Below, piece by piece: positions 47,463 to 56,912 of a stretch of 64,000 bases of DNA. The stretch spans positions 33,618 to 97,617 of the forward strand of contig JAJRWB010000012.1 of assembly GCA_024276995.1 (NCBI GenBank), read 5' to 3'. This stretch comes from Candidatus Eiseniibacteriota bacterium. GTDB taxonomy: Bacteria; Orphanbacterota; Orphanbacteria; Orphanbacterales; Orphanbacteraceae. The position numbers were made by a program, and so were the translations under genes. The notes under the pieces are model-generated. The model ran no database searches. It saw only the letters and a list, made by a program, of their open reading frames with translations, and was not told the origin of the DNA. The stretch's first letter is position 1. Every line of letters begins with the position of its first letter.

Positions 47463-48296
47463 ATGAAGAATCGAAACTATCTTCTTCTCCTGCCGGCGCT
47501 GCTGGCCGCCGTCTCGTTTTCCTTCGCGGGGAAGCCTGCGGTCTTCTCGAGCGGCCAGTGCAAAACGGTCTGGGAGAATTCGTCGCCCAGGCTCTATTCC
47601 ATCGTCCGGAACAACCTCTTCGTTCCGGTACACGTTTCGTACACTTTCGACGGTCCCGGCGTTTCGCAAAGCGGCTTCCTTTCCATCCAGGCGAGAGACC
47701 AAGATTCGCTCTACGTGCAGGTGCCGTCTCTTCCCCTTGGAAGTCACGACTTTGTTCTCGCCCTGTGGGATACTTCCGCCGTTCCCGACACCCTCTTCTG
47801 GACGAGCACGTCATCCGTTCTGGTCGTCGATTCGACGCTCTTCCTTTCGGTGGAGCCCGATTTCTTCCCCGCGGTGATCGATGGAGATTCGCCTCTCACC
47901 TATCCGGCGACACCGAAGAAGACAGTGGTCAAGGTTCCCAAGAACGCTTCCTTCTCTGATCCCCGTTCGTCGAGCATCTCCTGGAGCTTCTACATCACGA
48001 ATGCCGACCCGAACGACCCCGGAAACTTGCTTGTCGTTTCGCCCGACTCGGGGAGCGTCGTGGCGATTCCCGGAGAAGAGTTTTCGGTCTTGACTTTCCT
48101 CGACGCCGAGTCACCGGTCGCGCCGGGAACCATCAATACTCTCAACATGCTCGTTTCTATCCAGGGCACGACGATGCTTCACGTCTGCACCCCGGTGGTC
48201 ACCGATCAGCTGGGTGCTCTTCCGATAGCGACGGGTGTGCCGGATGCCGAACAGGAACGTTCTTCCTGGGGCGGGATCAAGACGATTTTTCGGTAA
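47463..48296 (+). CDS. Secreted protein of unknown function with C-terminal SWGGIKTIFR motif
   Basis: 277 aa. Signal peptide MKNRNYLLLLPALLAAVSFS then FAG. The mature chain reads as beta-strand-rich, two domains of about 110 residues with few charged residues and one cysteine pair (Cys33, Cys238-ish). It ends SSWGGIKTIFR-stop, a C-terminus strikingly like TSWGSLKKLYR-stop of the unrelated protein at 62486. No family recognised. It is divergent from the sigma gene and so may be its target. Confidence 0.6.
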   Translation: MKNRNYLLLLPALLAAVSFSFAGKPAVFSSGQCKTVWENSSPRLYSIVRNNLFVPVHVSYTFDGPGVSQSGFLSIQARDQDSLYVQVPSLPLGSHDFVLALWDTSAVPDTLFWTSTSSVLVVDSTLFLSVEPDFFPAVIDGDSPLTYPATPKKTVVKVPKNASFSDPRSSSISWSFYITNADPNDPGNLLVVSPDSGSVVAIPGEEFSVLTFLDAESPVAPGTINTLNMLVSIQGTTMLHVCTPVVTDQLGALPIATGVPDAEQERSSWGGIKTIFR

Positions 48297-48308
48297 ACGC
48301 CGTCCGTT

Positions 48309-51300
48309 CTAGTTCCGGAGAAGGACGAATCCCGCCCAGTAGTACGGGTTCCGGTAGTCTTTTCGCTTCCACGGACCGGTTCGAATTCGATCCTTTCTCA
48401 GTTCCCGCTGTGCTTCGCTCAGCGCGGAGCGGTTGCTCCGCCCGTCGACGATCCGGCGGTAGAACCGGACGGCGAACTCCGATGTGGCCCGGTCGTCCAC
48501 GGGCCAAAGCGTGGCGACCACAGCGTCCGTGCCGGCGTGAAGGAACGCTCCCGTGAGCCCGATGGGGGCGTATCCCTCCGGGGAGTCCGATCGGTACCCG
48601 GCGCCGAGTGCCGTCTCGCAGGCGCCGAGAAAGACGAGCGGAGCGTCGAGACGCATCTGGATAATCTCGTACACCGAAAGGCGTCCGTCCTCCCCGCCGC
48701 CCCCGGCGAGTTCGACATATGAATAGAGAGGATGAACCGGATCGACGACCCCGTGCGACGCGATGTGGATGTAGTCGCCCGGTTCGCCCGCCTTTCCGAA
48801 AAGTGCTTCCCCGGCATCCTTTCCCACAAGGATGGTGCGCCGGTTTCGTGGAAAGAGTTTGCCGATCTTTCGCGCCTCCTCGCCGACGTGGGGAAGCTTC
48901 TCCTCCCGCTCACCGGGATATGCGAAGATCGTCACTCCCTTTGCGGGACGGCTCTTCTTCCGCAAGAACGGAGCGAACGACCCGCGCCGCCGGCACAATT
49001 CGAATCGATCGCCGAGCCAGGCGATCGGGCCCGCGTCGACGGCGTCCGGGGGCGCATCGGCGACCAGCGCGGCGAACGGGAGCGACCGAAGAGGGCCGCC
49101 GGGAATGACGGTCACTCTTCGCGCACCGTCGAGAAAAGTGGAGACGGGGTTGATTAGGATATTGTAAAGGCCTCGAAGGACCGGGACGGTTTCTTCGATC
49201 GGGTTTCGCGGATCGGAAAGGAGGCTCCGGGCGAGCCGAACGCGCCCGTCGAGGTCATCCGAGGCGCAGGAGGTCGTTACGGCGAAGAGCGTTTCGGCGG
49301 TGAGCACGAAAATGACCATCGAATCGGCGGTGTTGAAGTATTCCAGGAGGATTTCGCCGTCATCGAGGCTCTCCTGCATTTCCCGTCGCCCGTTGTTCCC
49401 GCTCCACGGCGGCGAAGAATCGCCCCTCCTTCCGTCCGGCAGACGACCGAGGCTCTCTTCGTGTCTCCGGTACGCCTCTTCCAGTTCACGCCTCAAGTTG
49501 TCGGCGCGATCCGGGTCCCCCTGTTCGAGGGCGCTCCTCATCTCCTCGCGGAGCCGGTCGATGGCGGCACGCCTTTCCCGCTCCTCTCTGGCGGCGGTGT
49601 TCTCCGACTCGCTCCTTCCCGCAAGAGGCGAAGCGGCTACGTTGTCGAGGAAAGATCGCATCCTCGACCGCCCGGCGGCCAGGAAGGCCTTGTCTACGTC
49701 GCCGCGGCGCAGATAGAGAAGAACGAGCGCTTCGTAGGGGCTTCGCTTGGTCTCGAAGAAACCGGCGCGCCCTCTCGGCGTCACGAACTCGGAGCGGAGG
49801 CGCTCGATCTTCTCGATCGCCGACTCGAAAGAGCCGGCGGCCTCCTCGTCCATGGCGAGATGCCGTTCGACTTTCCCCTTCACGTAATCGAACCGCCAAG
49901 CGAGTTCGGGAAGCTGCTCGAGGATCGGTGAGGACGTCGCGCTGTCGAGAACCGACAACGCGTCGGCGAACTCTTTCCTTTTTACGTCGATCCGGGAACG
50001 AAGGAGGGCGTAATTGAGCTTCCCGATGATTAGATCGGTCCGAACGGCCAGGTCGTTGTACTCGTCGGCGATCTTCGAGGCCTCTTCGATACGGTTTTCG
50101 GAGAAGAGGAGGTCGGCGTATTCCGCGAGGGCGTTGACGACGGCGCCCGCGTCGCCGAGCAGGCGATACCGCTCGCACGCCTGCTTCATCGATTCGCGGG
50201 CCCGCTCCTTCTCTCCAATGGTGTAGCGCGTCCGGGCGATCGCCAGAAGGGCGCCCGCCTCGGCCTCGACGTCCTCCATGTCGCGGGCGATGGAGCGTGC
50301 CGCCTCGAAATTCTCCAGCGCTTTTCCCAAATCCCCTTCGGCGAGGGCGAGACGCCCGATCATTTCATAGGTGTACCGCCGGATCGTCGGGAGGGAGAGC
50401 GAATCGGCCGCTTCGATAAGGCGCTTCGCCATGGTTCGGGCGAGGCGGTACTCCCCCGTCTCGACGAGCGACGCCGTCTGGTTGAGCCGCGCCAGGAGGA
50501 AGCCGGGGGCGTTTCCGGCGACGCTGTCGATCCGGGCGGCCTCCTCGTAGCGCACCGCGGCGAGACGGTGATCTCCCACCGTTCCGGCAAGCACCCCCCT
50601 GGCGTTCAACAGATCGCTTCGAAGGGGGGCGAGGTTATTCTTTTCGATGACCGTTTCCGCCGTCGCGAAGGAAGCCCGGGCACCGAAAAAATCGCCGAAT
50701 CGCCGCGCGAGATTCCCCAGGGCGATCGCCGTTTGCGAAATGCCGACGGGGTTTTCCATTTCCCGGTGAATCCGAAGCGCTTCCTCCAGGTGGTCGCGCG
50801 CATGCGGATAGTCCCCGCGGAGCGCCTCGATCCAGGCGATCGACTGGAGCGTTTCCGCGATATCCTGCGACGCATTGAGACGGCGGAAGAGCGCGAGCGC
50901 CTCGACATACTGGCTCAGTGCTTTGTGATAGTCGCCCGAACTCCAGTCGATCTGTGCCAGGTAACCGAGCGTCGCCGTCCGGTTGTAGAGATCGCCCTCT
51001 TCCTCCTGGAGTTTCGAAGCCGCCTTCAGCAGGCGGGACGCCCTTTCGAGATCGCCCCGGTTGAGCGCGGAAAGACCGACATAGCTGCTCGCCAACCCTT
51101 CGCGGTAGCGGTCTCCGGTTTCCCGAAAGAGTGTGACCGCGGAGTCGAGCATCGCCTCCGCGGGCACGTATTCGAGGCGCTGAAGGAGACCGATCCCCTT
51201 CAGGTAGTATCTCTCGCCCCGGCGCCACTTTGTCTTCTCCTCATCATCGAAGGCGCGAAAACGCGATTCGATCCTTGCCGGAAGCGTATCCCCGGCGGCG

Positions 51301-51623
51301 AGTGATCGCCTTGCCCAGACGGCCGCACCGCGCCGGAACGCCTCCGCCTCGTCTCCGCTTGTGTCGAAAGCGAGGCGATGGAGAAGAACGGTCACGTCGG
51401 AGCGATACGATGGATAGGCGGCCAAGAGGGAATCGATGATACCAATATCGGTCGCCCCAGCCGCCGATGCCGCGGCGCGGGCGATGTCGGTCTTGCTCGG
51501 CTCGCCGGCGGGGAGAAGGCAAGGCGTCAGGACAAGCGCGATCGCCGGGACGAGGACGAAGCATCGAGCGGAGAAACGGAGCGACGGCGTGCGGTGATCG
51601 CTCGGCGGGAACCGGGAAATCAG
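48309..51623 (-). CDS. Exported TPR-CHAT protein (caspase-like protease domain)
   Basis: 1104 aa. N-terminal signal-like segment (SARCFVLVPAIALVLTPCLL) then about 12 TPR-type repeats (residues 90-600), a coiled region (RLREEMRSALEQGDPDRAD) and a C-terminal CHAT domain with the catalytic His in YIHIASHGVVDPVHP (near 955) and Cys in FLGACETALGAG (near 1000). CHAT is a caspase-family protease domain. The best start is CTG at 51623: GGGGGA lies 8 bases upstream and CTGA overlaps the symporter stop. The frame is open further but lies over the symporter gene. It ends a minus-strand operon after yceH and the symporter. Confidence 0.8.
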   Translation of the reverse strand: MISRFPPSDHRTPSLRFSARCFVLVPAIALVLTPCLLPAGEPSKTDIARAAASAAGATDIGIIDSLLAAYPSYRSDVTVLLHRLAFDTSGDEAEAFRRGAAVWARRSLAAGDTLPARIESRFRAFDDEEKTKWRRGERYYLKGIGLLQRLEYVPAEAMLDSAVTLFRETGDRYREGLASSYVGLSALNRGDLERASRLLKAASKLQEEEGDLYNRTATLGYLAQIDWSSGDYHKALSQYVEALALFRRLNASQDIAETLQSIAWIEALRGDYPHARDHLEEALRIHREMENPVGISQTAIALGNLARRFGDFFGARASFATAETVIEKNNLAPLRSDLLNARGVLAGTVGDHRLAAVRYEEAARIDSVAGNAPGFLLARLNQTASLVETGEYRLARTMAKRLIEAADSLSLPTIRRYTYEMIGRLALAEGDLGKALENFEAARSIARDMEDVEAEAGALLAIARTRYTIGEKERARESMKQACERYRLLGDAGAVVNALAEYADLLFSENRIEEASKIADEYNDLAVRTDLIIGKLNYALLRSRIDVKRKEFADALSVLDSATSSPILEQLPELAWRFDYVKGKVERHLAMDEEAAGSFESAIEKIERLRSEFVTPRGRAGFFETKRSPYEALVLLYLRRGDVDKAFLAAGRSRMRSFLDNVAASPLAGRSESENTAAREERERRAAIDRLREEMRSALEQGDPDRADNLRRELEEAYRRHEESLGRLPDGRRGDSSPPWSGNNGRREMQESLDDGEILLEYFNTADSMVIFVLTAETLFAVTTSCASDDLDGRVRLARSLLSDPRNPIEETVPVLRGLYNILINPVSTFLDGARRVTVIPGGPLRSLPFAALVADAPPDAVDAGPIAWLGDRFELCRRRGSFAPFLRKKSRPAKGVTIFAYPGEREEKLPHVGEEARKIGKLFPRNRRTILVGKDAGEALFGKAGEPGDYIHIASHGVVDPVHPLYSYVELAGGGGEDGRLSVYEIIQMRLDAPLVFLGACETALGAGYRSDSPEGYAPIGLTGAFLHAGTDAVVATLWPVDDRATSEFAVRFYRRIVDGRSNRSALSEAQRELRKDRIRTGPWKRKDYRNPYYWAGFVLLRN

Positions 51624-52894
51624 GTGTCGTATCCCCCTTTCTCCTGTTCTTTGTCCACCCCCTCTTCCCCCTCCGATCGCGCAATGATCGCCGCGCCGCA
51701 CGAGTCGCTGAACACGTTCACCGATGTGCGGAACATGTCGAGCGGCCGGTCGATGGCGAGCATGATCCCGACGACGGCGTCCACTTCGGGGCCGCGCAGG
51801 TTCACCGATTCGAGGACGAGGAAGATGATCACCAGCCCCGCGCTCGGCACCGCAGCCGCGCCGATCGAGGCGAGAAGCGCCGTGATCACCACGACGAGCT
51901 GCTGGCCGAGGGAAAGATCGATGCCGAGAACCTGGGCGATGAAGAGGACGCCGGCGCACTCATACAGCGCCGTGCCGTCCATGTTCACGGTGGCCCCCAT
52001 GGGGAGGACGAACGACGAGACACGGTTCGATACGCCGACTTTCTTCTCCACCGCGCGGAGCGTTACCGGCAGCGTGGCGCCCGACGAGCTGGTGGAGAAC
52101 GCGAGGGTGAGCGGTTCGAGCATGTTCCGGAAGTGGATTCGCGGGCGGATCCTGCCGAGGACGATCAGGAGAAGCGGGAGGGTGATGAAAAGGTGCACCG
52201 CGAGGCCGGAAGCGATGGTCAGCATGTAAAGCGCCATCGCCCGAAATGAATCGAAACCGGTGAGACCGACGACCCGTGCGATCAGTCCGAACACGCCGAT
52301 CGGGGCGAGCCGGATGATCCAGCCGGTCATCTTCATCATGGCACCGAACCCGGCGTTGAAGAAACGGGAAAGCGTTTCACGCGGTCCTTCCGGGAGAGAG
52401 GCGACCGCCGCGCCGAAGAGAATGCAGAAGAAAATGAGGGCGAGCATGTCCGGTTTCGCCGCGGCATGAACGACGTTTTCGGGGACCATGCGCATGAGAA
52501 GATCGGCGGGCGTCCCCGGTTCGGCGAGTTCGGGGATCGTCGCGCCGCCGGCGCCGGCGATGTTCGCCCCCGCCCCGGGGCGGATCACGTTGACCAGCAC
52601 GAGACCGACCAGTATGGCGAGAAGGCTGGAGAGGATGTAATAGCCGAGGGTCTTGGAGAACATCCGGCCGAGGTTCCGCCCGCCCCCCACCGACGCGACG
52701 CCGGAGATGATCGAAAAAAGGACGAGCGGGACGATCACCATCTTGAGGAGGCGGACGAAGAGGAGGCCGATCCAGCCGACGCGCGGAACGATGTCCGCCC
52801 CGCCCGCCGCCCCGGCGGCGATGCCGAGCGCCATGGCGATGAACACCTGCCAGTGGAGACGACCGTACCAGCGCTGCGCCGCGACGGCGCTCAT
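51620..52894 (-). CDS. Dicarboxylate/amino acid:cation symporter (DAACS family, GltP/DctA-like)
   Basis: 424 aa with about eight membrane helices and both re-entrant loops. Family motifs: LAFSTSSSGATLPVTLRAVE (serine-rich loop), GATVNMDGTALYE (the NMDGT sodium-binding motif), and DRPLDMFRTSVNVFSDS, with the D, N and D residues that hold substrate and cations. It should take up glutamate, aspartate or C4-dicarboxylates with H+ or Na+. ATGA overlap with yceH upstream; CTGA overlap with the CHAT gene downstream. Confidence 0.9.
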   Translation of the reverse strand: MSAVAAQRWYGRLHWQVFIAMALGIAAGAAGGADIVPRVGWIGLLFVRLLKMVIVPLVLFSIISGVASVGGGRNLGRMFSKTLGYYILSSLLAILVGLVLVNVIRPGAGANIAGAGGATIPELAEPGTPADLLMRMVPENVVHAAAKPDMLALIFFCILFGAAVASLPEGPRETLSRFFNAGFGAMMKMTGWIIRLAPIGVFGLIARVVGLTGFDSFRAMALYMLTIASGLAVHLFITLPLLLIVLGRIRPRIHFRNMLEPLTLAFSTSSSGATLPVTLRAVEKKVGVSNRVSSFVLPMGATVNMDGTALYECAGVLFIAQVLGIDLSLGQQLVVVITALLASIGAAAVPSAGLVIIFLVLESVNLRGPEVDAVVGIMLAIDRPLDMFRTSVNVFSDSCGAAIIARSEGEEGVDKEQEKGGYDT

Positions 52895-53556
52895 TCGAAC
52901 TGCGCCCGGAACCTGGCGAACTCTTCTTTCAGCGCGGCGAGTTCATCGCGAAGCTCTTTGAGTTCGCCGCAGGTGCGGTCGAGTCGCTCGGCGAGAAGGG
53001 CGACGCCGTCGTCCCGCGCGGCCACGTGAAACGTGTCGTGCCCCTCCTCGGCGACCTCCACCTCCCCGGCGAGAAGGTGCATGTAGCGATTCTCTTTCCT
53101 CCCGGGAAGCCGGGGGAGTCTCACCACCCACGGCTCGCCGGCGGCGGCGAGGGCGTCGAGAATGTCGCCCACTTCGTCGAGACTCTCGAAGCGGTGCATT
53201 CTCCCCGACCGCCCGCGGATCTCGCCCACCGTCTGGGCGCCGCGGAGCATCAGCACGGCGAGGACGACCATCTCGCGTTTCTCAAGACCGCTCTTTTCCA
53301 GGAACGAGTGGCGATACTTACGCGTCCGGCTTCCCGCGCCGTCCACCACCACGACCCATCCCTTGTCGCGAAGCGCCTCGAGAGAGCACTCCACGTCCGA
53401 TTCGGGAAAGATCACCACCGGGTTCCGGTTCGACTTCTGATTGCACGCCGCGGTGAGCGAATTCAGGGTGAGGGGATAGTAATCGGGGGTGGTCAACTCT
53501 TTTTCGATGAGACATCCGAGGATACGCACTTCTCGATGATCCAACTCTTCCCGCAT
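52891..53556 (-). CDS. yceH: YceH/DUF480 family protein
   Basis: 221 aa. It has the family's diagnostic blocks: RILGCLIEKELTTPDYYPLTLNSL, then AACNQKSNRNPV, then GWVVVVDGAGSRTRKYRH and LMLRGAQTVGEIRGRSGRM. It is built from two winged-helix domains. The last 40 residues form a helical tail (ELKELRDELAALKEEFARFRAQ). Molecular role in the cell is still undefined in this family; DNA binding is likely. Start gene of the yceH-symporter-CHAT overlap series. Confidence 0.9.
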   Translation of the reverse strand: MREELDHREVRILGCLIEKELTTPDYYPLTLNSLTAACNQKSNRNPVVIFPESDVECSLEALRDKGWVVVVDGAGSRTRKYRHSFLEKSGLEKREMVVLAVLMLRGAQTVGEIRGRSGRMHRFESLDEVGDILDALAAAGEPWVVRLPRLPGRKENRYMHLLAGEVEVAEEGHDTFHVAARDDGVALLAERLDRTCGELKELRDELAALKEEFARFRAQFE

Positions 53557-53609
53557 GGTTTTCCCTTCACTCCCTTCGCCGTCCTGTAGGTTCCGCGGGC
53601 AGGCGTCGC

Positions 53610-55454
53610 CTATTCGAGGATCGCGCGCACCGCATTCGTGAGTGCCACCGTGCGTGGCTCTTCCCCCTCGGCGACGCGGCGAACCGCAGCGCGGACGAGA
53701 CTCGATTCGCGCAGCTCGATCGCGACCGGTTCGTTCGGTGCGATCACTTTATCGCGAAGATTGTACCTGACATCGTCCGGACTTTCGATCTCCTGATTCA
53801 GGGGGAGCACGGTGAGAGTCACCTCCAATTCCTCCTCCTCCGGGAAGAGGTGGACGGTCACGTGGTGTGTTCCTTTGCGCAGCGACACGGTACCGCCCAT
53901 CCTTGTGTTATCGAGCGACAAGTCGAGTGTGCCGTCCCAGCGGGCCATGTCCCCGAAATAGCACCGGCCCGCACGCAGAGAGTCGATCATGGAGGCGGGG
54001 TCGGGGGGGCCGTCGATCCACGTGGCCCACGTGTTCGTGGTTGTCGTGCCGTGTGTCCATGTTGACCCGTGGGAATCGGTTACGCCGATTCCGACCATCG
54101 GATGGCCCGCCGCTGCGAGGGCATCCCAGAGGAGGAGATAGTCCTCAAGCAATCCGGCACCCCGGCTCCAATAGCCCACCTCGAAGAGGTCGGCGCCGAA
54201 AACGCTTTTTTCCACGAGCCTGTGGAACGCCTGTTTTCGGGCCGTCGCGCGTTTTCGCGGCGTGGGCGTCCTTCCGTGGCTGGTCGAAATGGTGCCGAGG
54301 GAATGGGCGAGCGAGTAGATTCCCCGGCGGGCATGAATGGACGCGAGAAGAGAGTCCCTCTGTTCCACGGCGAGCACCCCGAGCCACGCCGTCGGCACCG
54401 GCTCGGGCATATAGACGCAGAAGTGCTCCTTCCTTCCGGGGAACCGGATTTCGGCGCCCATGATCTCCCCCACACCGTACTTTTCGCCTACCTCGGCATA
54501 GACCTCCCGCGCGATCTCGGAGAAGCGTTTCACGCCGAGGGGGGGGATTTCGACTTCCATTCGATCGAACACGATACACATCGAATCGGATGTGCCGTTT
54601 TCGGCGAACAGCTCGATCGTACTGATCGTATGGCCGAGCAAATCGGGCCGTGAGCGCACCGCCGCGAAGAGATCGAGGTCTACGGTAACAGTGGAATCGG
54701 CGGAAGAAACGGGAAGGGGGAGAGGAACGGGAATGAATACGGCTTCTCTCTCGTTGGAACGGAGAGAATCGTGGTCTGCCCGGCCGGTGATGAGGAAGTC
54801 GAGACACGGTTCCACGGGGCGCGCATCCAGTCGATACGAGAGGTAGCACCGGCATTCGATGCGCGCGCCCGGCGGGATTTCGAGTCGACCGAAGACGAGA
54901 CGGACCGTCGGTCTGAAGGCGATCGGCCGGGTGAACCAGTTGAGGTGGATTCGTCCGCGACCGCTTTCCGGTTCGAGTGTGATTCGGGCGGGATCCCCGC
55001 CGGGAGGAAGATCGAGCCGCGCACTCTCCCCGGCAAGGGTGACAAAAGCCCCCCCCTCCACCTCGTAGCGCCACGAGGAAAGGATCCGGCGCAACACTCT
55101 TCTATCGCTCACGAATTCCAGCCGACTCCCCGAATCGGAATGGCGGAAGTCCCGAAACGCTAGCGTAAAGACACGGCGGGAGGGGGTTTCATTGAAGATT
55201 TCACCGTGGTCGGTCCACCAGATGAAATCGTTCCCGGGGAGCGCGGCGGCTTGGGCGACATGCCATTGCACCGAAGCGGGCCGGCGCGCCCCGTTATGAT
55301 TGGAGAGGGAGTGGATGTGAAGCTGGGTCCGGACGGCGCCGGGAGAGAGGTCGTCCGGTGCGCCGCTTCCGGGAGGCATCCCTCCCGCGGTCGCCGCATG
55401 AAAAGGGGCGGCCAGGGCGACCAGAAGGAGCGGTAAGGCGACGATCTTCTTCAC
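53610..55454 (-). CDS. Exported PHP-fold (metal-dependent phosphoesterase-like) protein
   Basis: 614 aa from the GTG at 55454; a TTG at 55490 is an alternative. Signal peptide to about residue 24 (AATAGG). It contains the PHP-type metal ligands: LHIHSLSNHNGARR (residues about 45), DFIWWTDHGEIF, and GIGVTDSHGST near 450. Large inserts of about 200 residues lie between the ligand motifs. A C-terminal beta-rich tail (about 480-610) follows. PHP enzymes hydrolyse phosphate esters; exported members are little studied. It lies 53 bases upstream of yceH on the same strand. Confidence 0.72.
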   Translation of the reverse strand: MKKIVALPLLLVALAAPFHAATAGGMPPGSGAPDDLSPGAVRTQLHIHSLSNHNGARRPASVQWHVAQAAALPGNDFIWWTDHGEIFNETPSRRVFTLAFRDFRHSDSGSRLEFVSDRRVLRRILSSWRYEVEGGAFVTLAGESARLDLPPGGDPARITLEPESGRGRIHLNWFTRPIAFRPTVRLVFGRLEIPPGARIECRCYLSYRLDARPVEPCLDFLITGRADHDSLRSNEREAVFIPVPLPLPVSSADSTVTVDLDLFAAVRSRPDLLGHTISTIELFAENGTSDSMCIVFDRMEVEIPPLGVKRFSEIAREVYAEVGEKYGVGEIMGAEIRFPGRKEHFCVYMPEPVPTAWLGVLAVEQRDSLLASIHARRGIYSLAHSLGTISTSHGRTPTPRKRATARKQAFHRLVEKSVFGADLFEVGYWSRGAGLLEDYLLLWDALAAAGHPMVGIGVTDSHGSTWTHGTTTTNTWATWIDGPPDPASMIDSLRAGRCYFGDMARWDGTLDLSLDNTRMGGTVSLRKGTHHVTVHLFPEEEELEVTLTVLPLNQEIESPDDVRYNLRDKVIAPNEPVAIELRESSLVRAAVRRVAEGEEPRTVALTNAVRAILE

Positions 55455-55509
55455 GCGATCACCGTCGTGGATCGGCGGTGACGACGACAAGCACTCTTTT
55501 CCCGCACCT

Positions 55510-56772
55510 TCAGTGAAGTTCCTTCGCCGCGATCACGCCGATGCCGCCGGCGATGAGCGCCCGTGCCGTGGCGTTCGCCGCGTCGTGCTTGGAAAGGTAG
55601 TTGTTCTGAAGCGTCTCCATGAGGCCCTTTTCGATGATCTCCTCTTTCGTGAGGAAGTACTCGAGAAGGTCGGAGGGGTGGTCGAGCTTCTCCTCCACTT
55701 CCACGTCCCCCCCTTCATGTTTGGCGCTGATGTTCGGCACGCGTCCGGCGATCTCCACCAGCTCGTCGCGACGATCGTACGGTTGGCGCACGATGCTCTT
55801 GTAGGTTTCCGTGATGTGGTGCTCGAAACGCACCGCTTTTTCAAGGCCCAGCTCCCGTCGGGCCTCGGAAGCGAGTTCGATCGTTTCGTTGGAAACGGAA
55901 TTGGAAAAGTTGAAGCCGACGAGAGGAGTACTCCCGTCGTTGCGGCTGAAGAGCCGAGCGGTGAGGAGCGTCCAGAGCACGGAGTACGGGTTGTCGTTCC
56001 CCATGAACACCGAGATCTTGAACTCCATCTCCACTCCGAGCCGGTGGAGCATGTATCCGAGCAGCACGGTTCCCGGGTTGAGATTGAGCACCTGCTTCAA
56101 CCCGTACGTGGTGTGATAGTAGAGGTATTCGTCGATCCACTTCAGCGCATATCCGTTCGGTTGGCCGACGCCGCCGAAGTAGCCGGTGATCGTCTCCGGA
56201 CCGCCGAGATGGACGTTCGCGCCGTCGGTCCCCTTCGTGTCGAGGGTCTCCACGTACGACGCGCCGATGATCTTCATGGCGGCGGCGATCGCCGCGAGAT
56301 CCCCCCCGTCTCCCTCCGACTCCTTCATGTATCGAACACGGATGAAACGGCCCGGCATGAGATCTCTCTTCTCGATCGCCCGCTTTGCCTCCGCCATGAG
56401 CCACGGAAAATAGTTGAGGGCGCTCACCTCGAGGGTCACCGCGTTGACATCGGGGAAGGGCGCTTCGCTCGGACCGTCGAGAACGCCGGCGCGGTACTCT
56501 TCCATGGTGACGAATGCCCGATCGTCGCGCCAGGCGATCAACCGGTCGAGATCCTTTCTATAAGGAGAATTCTCCCGTTCGAGGACGGCGAGGAGATTCT
56601 CCAGACGGCCCGACTCGCGTGCTTTCTCGTTGATCGCCTCGACGCCGCCGTATTTCTCGACCACCTCGAACAGTTGCTTTGTAAGCGAATTGTTTTTGTT
56701 TAACAGATAGGCGCTGATCTCGTCGAGACGCGCGGCGGAGAGGGCGAGCTTTTTCCCGATCTCGCTGGACAT
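55510..56772 (-). CDS. Conserved-looking cytoplasmic protein of unknown function
   Basis: 420 aa, intact, with no signal peptide or membrane segment. Well-ordered sequence: N-terminal helical part (KLALSAARLDEISAYLLNKN), a middle with VNAVTLEVSALNYFPWLMAE and GDGGDLAAIAAAMKIIGA, then a strongly conserved-looking core (LGGPETITGYFGG then GQPNGYALKWIDEYLYYHT, LNLNPGTVLLGYMLH, VGFNFSNSVSNETIELA). Alternating hydrophobic strands and helices suggest an alpha/beta barrel. I do not recognise the family. It begins the five-gene minus-strand run and stands next to the DnaA-box cluster. Confidence 0.6.
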   Translation of the reverse strand: MSSEIGKKLALSAARLDEISAYLLNKNNSLTKQLFEVVEKYGGVEAINEKARESGRLENLLAVLERENSPYRKDLDRLIAWRDDRAFVTMEEYRAGVLDGPSEAPFPDVNAVTLEVSALNYFPWLMAEAKRAIEKRDLMPGRFIRVRYMKESEGDGGDLAAIAAAMKIIGASYVETLDTKGTDGANVHLGGPETITGYFGGVGQPNGYALKWIDEYLYYHTTYGLKQVLNLNPGTVLLGYMLHRLGVEMEFKISVFMGNDNPYSVLWTLLTARLFSRNDGSTPLVGFNFSNSVSNETIELASEARRELGLEKAVRFEHHITETYKSIVRQPYDRRDELVEIAGRVPNISAKHEGGDVEVEEKLDHPSDLLEYFLTKEEIIEKGLMETLQNNYLSKHDAANATARALIAGGIGVIAAKELH

Positions 56773-56912
56773 GGAATCTCCTTTCCCTTCGATCGACTGG
56801 AGGGGGTGTCCGGTTTCTGACGAGCGCCGGGATCGTTATAATACAATACGGCATGGCGGGGCACTAGGAGCATTCCCGTCCGGATCCTTCGTCGTCGGGC
56901 GGCTCCGCCCCG

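Noticed and set aside
48309..51623. CHAT protein as a type III-E CRISPR (Craspase) partner or other known defence effector
   Set aside because: No CRISPR or defence genes are nearby and the protein appears exported.
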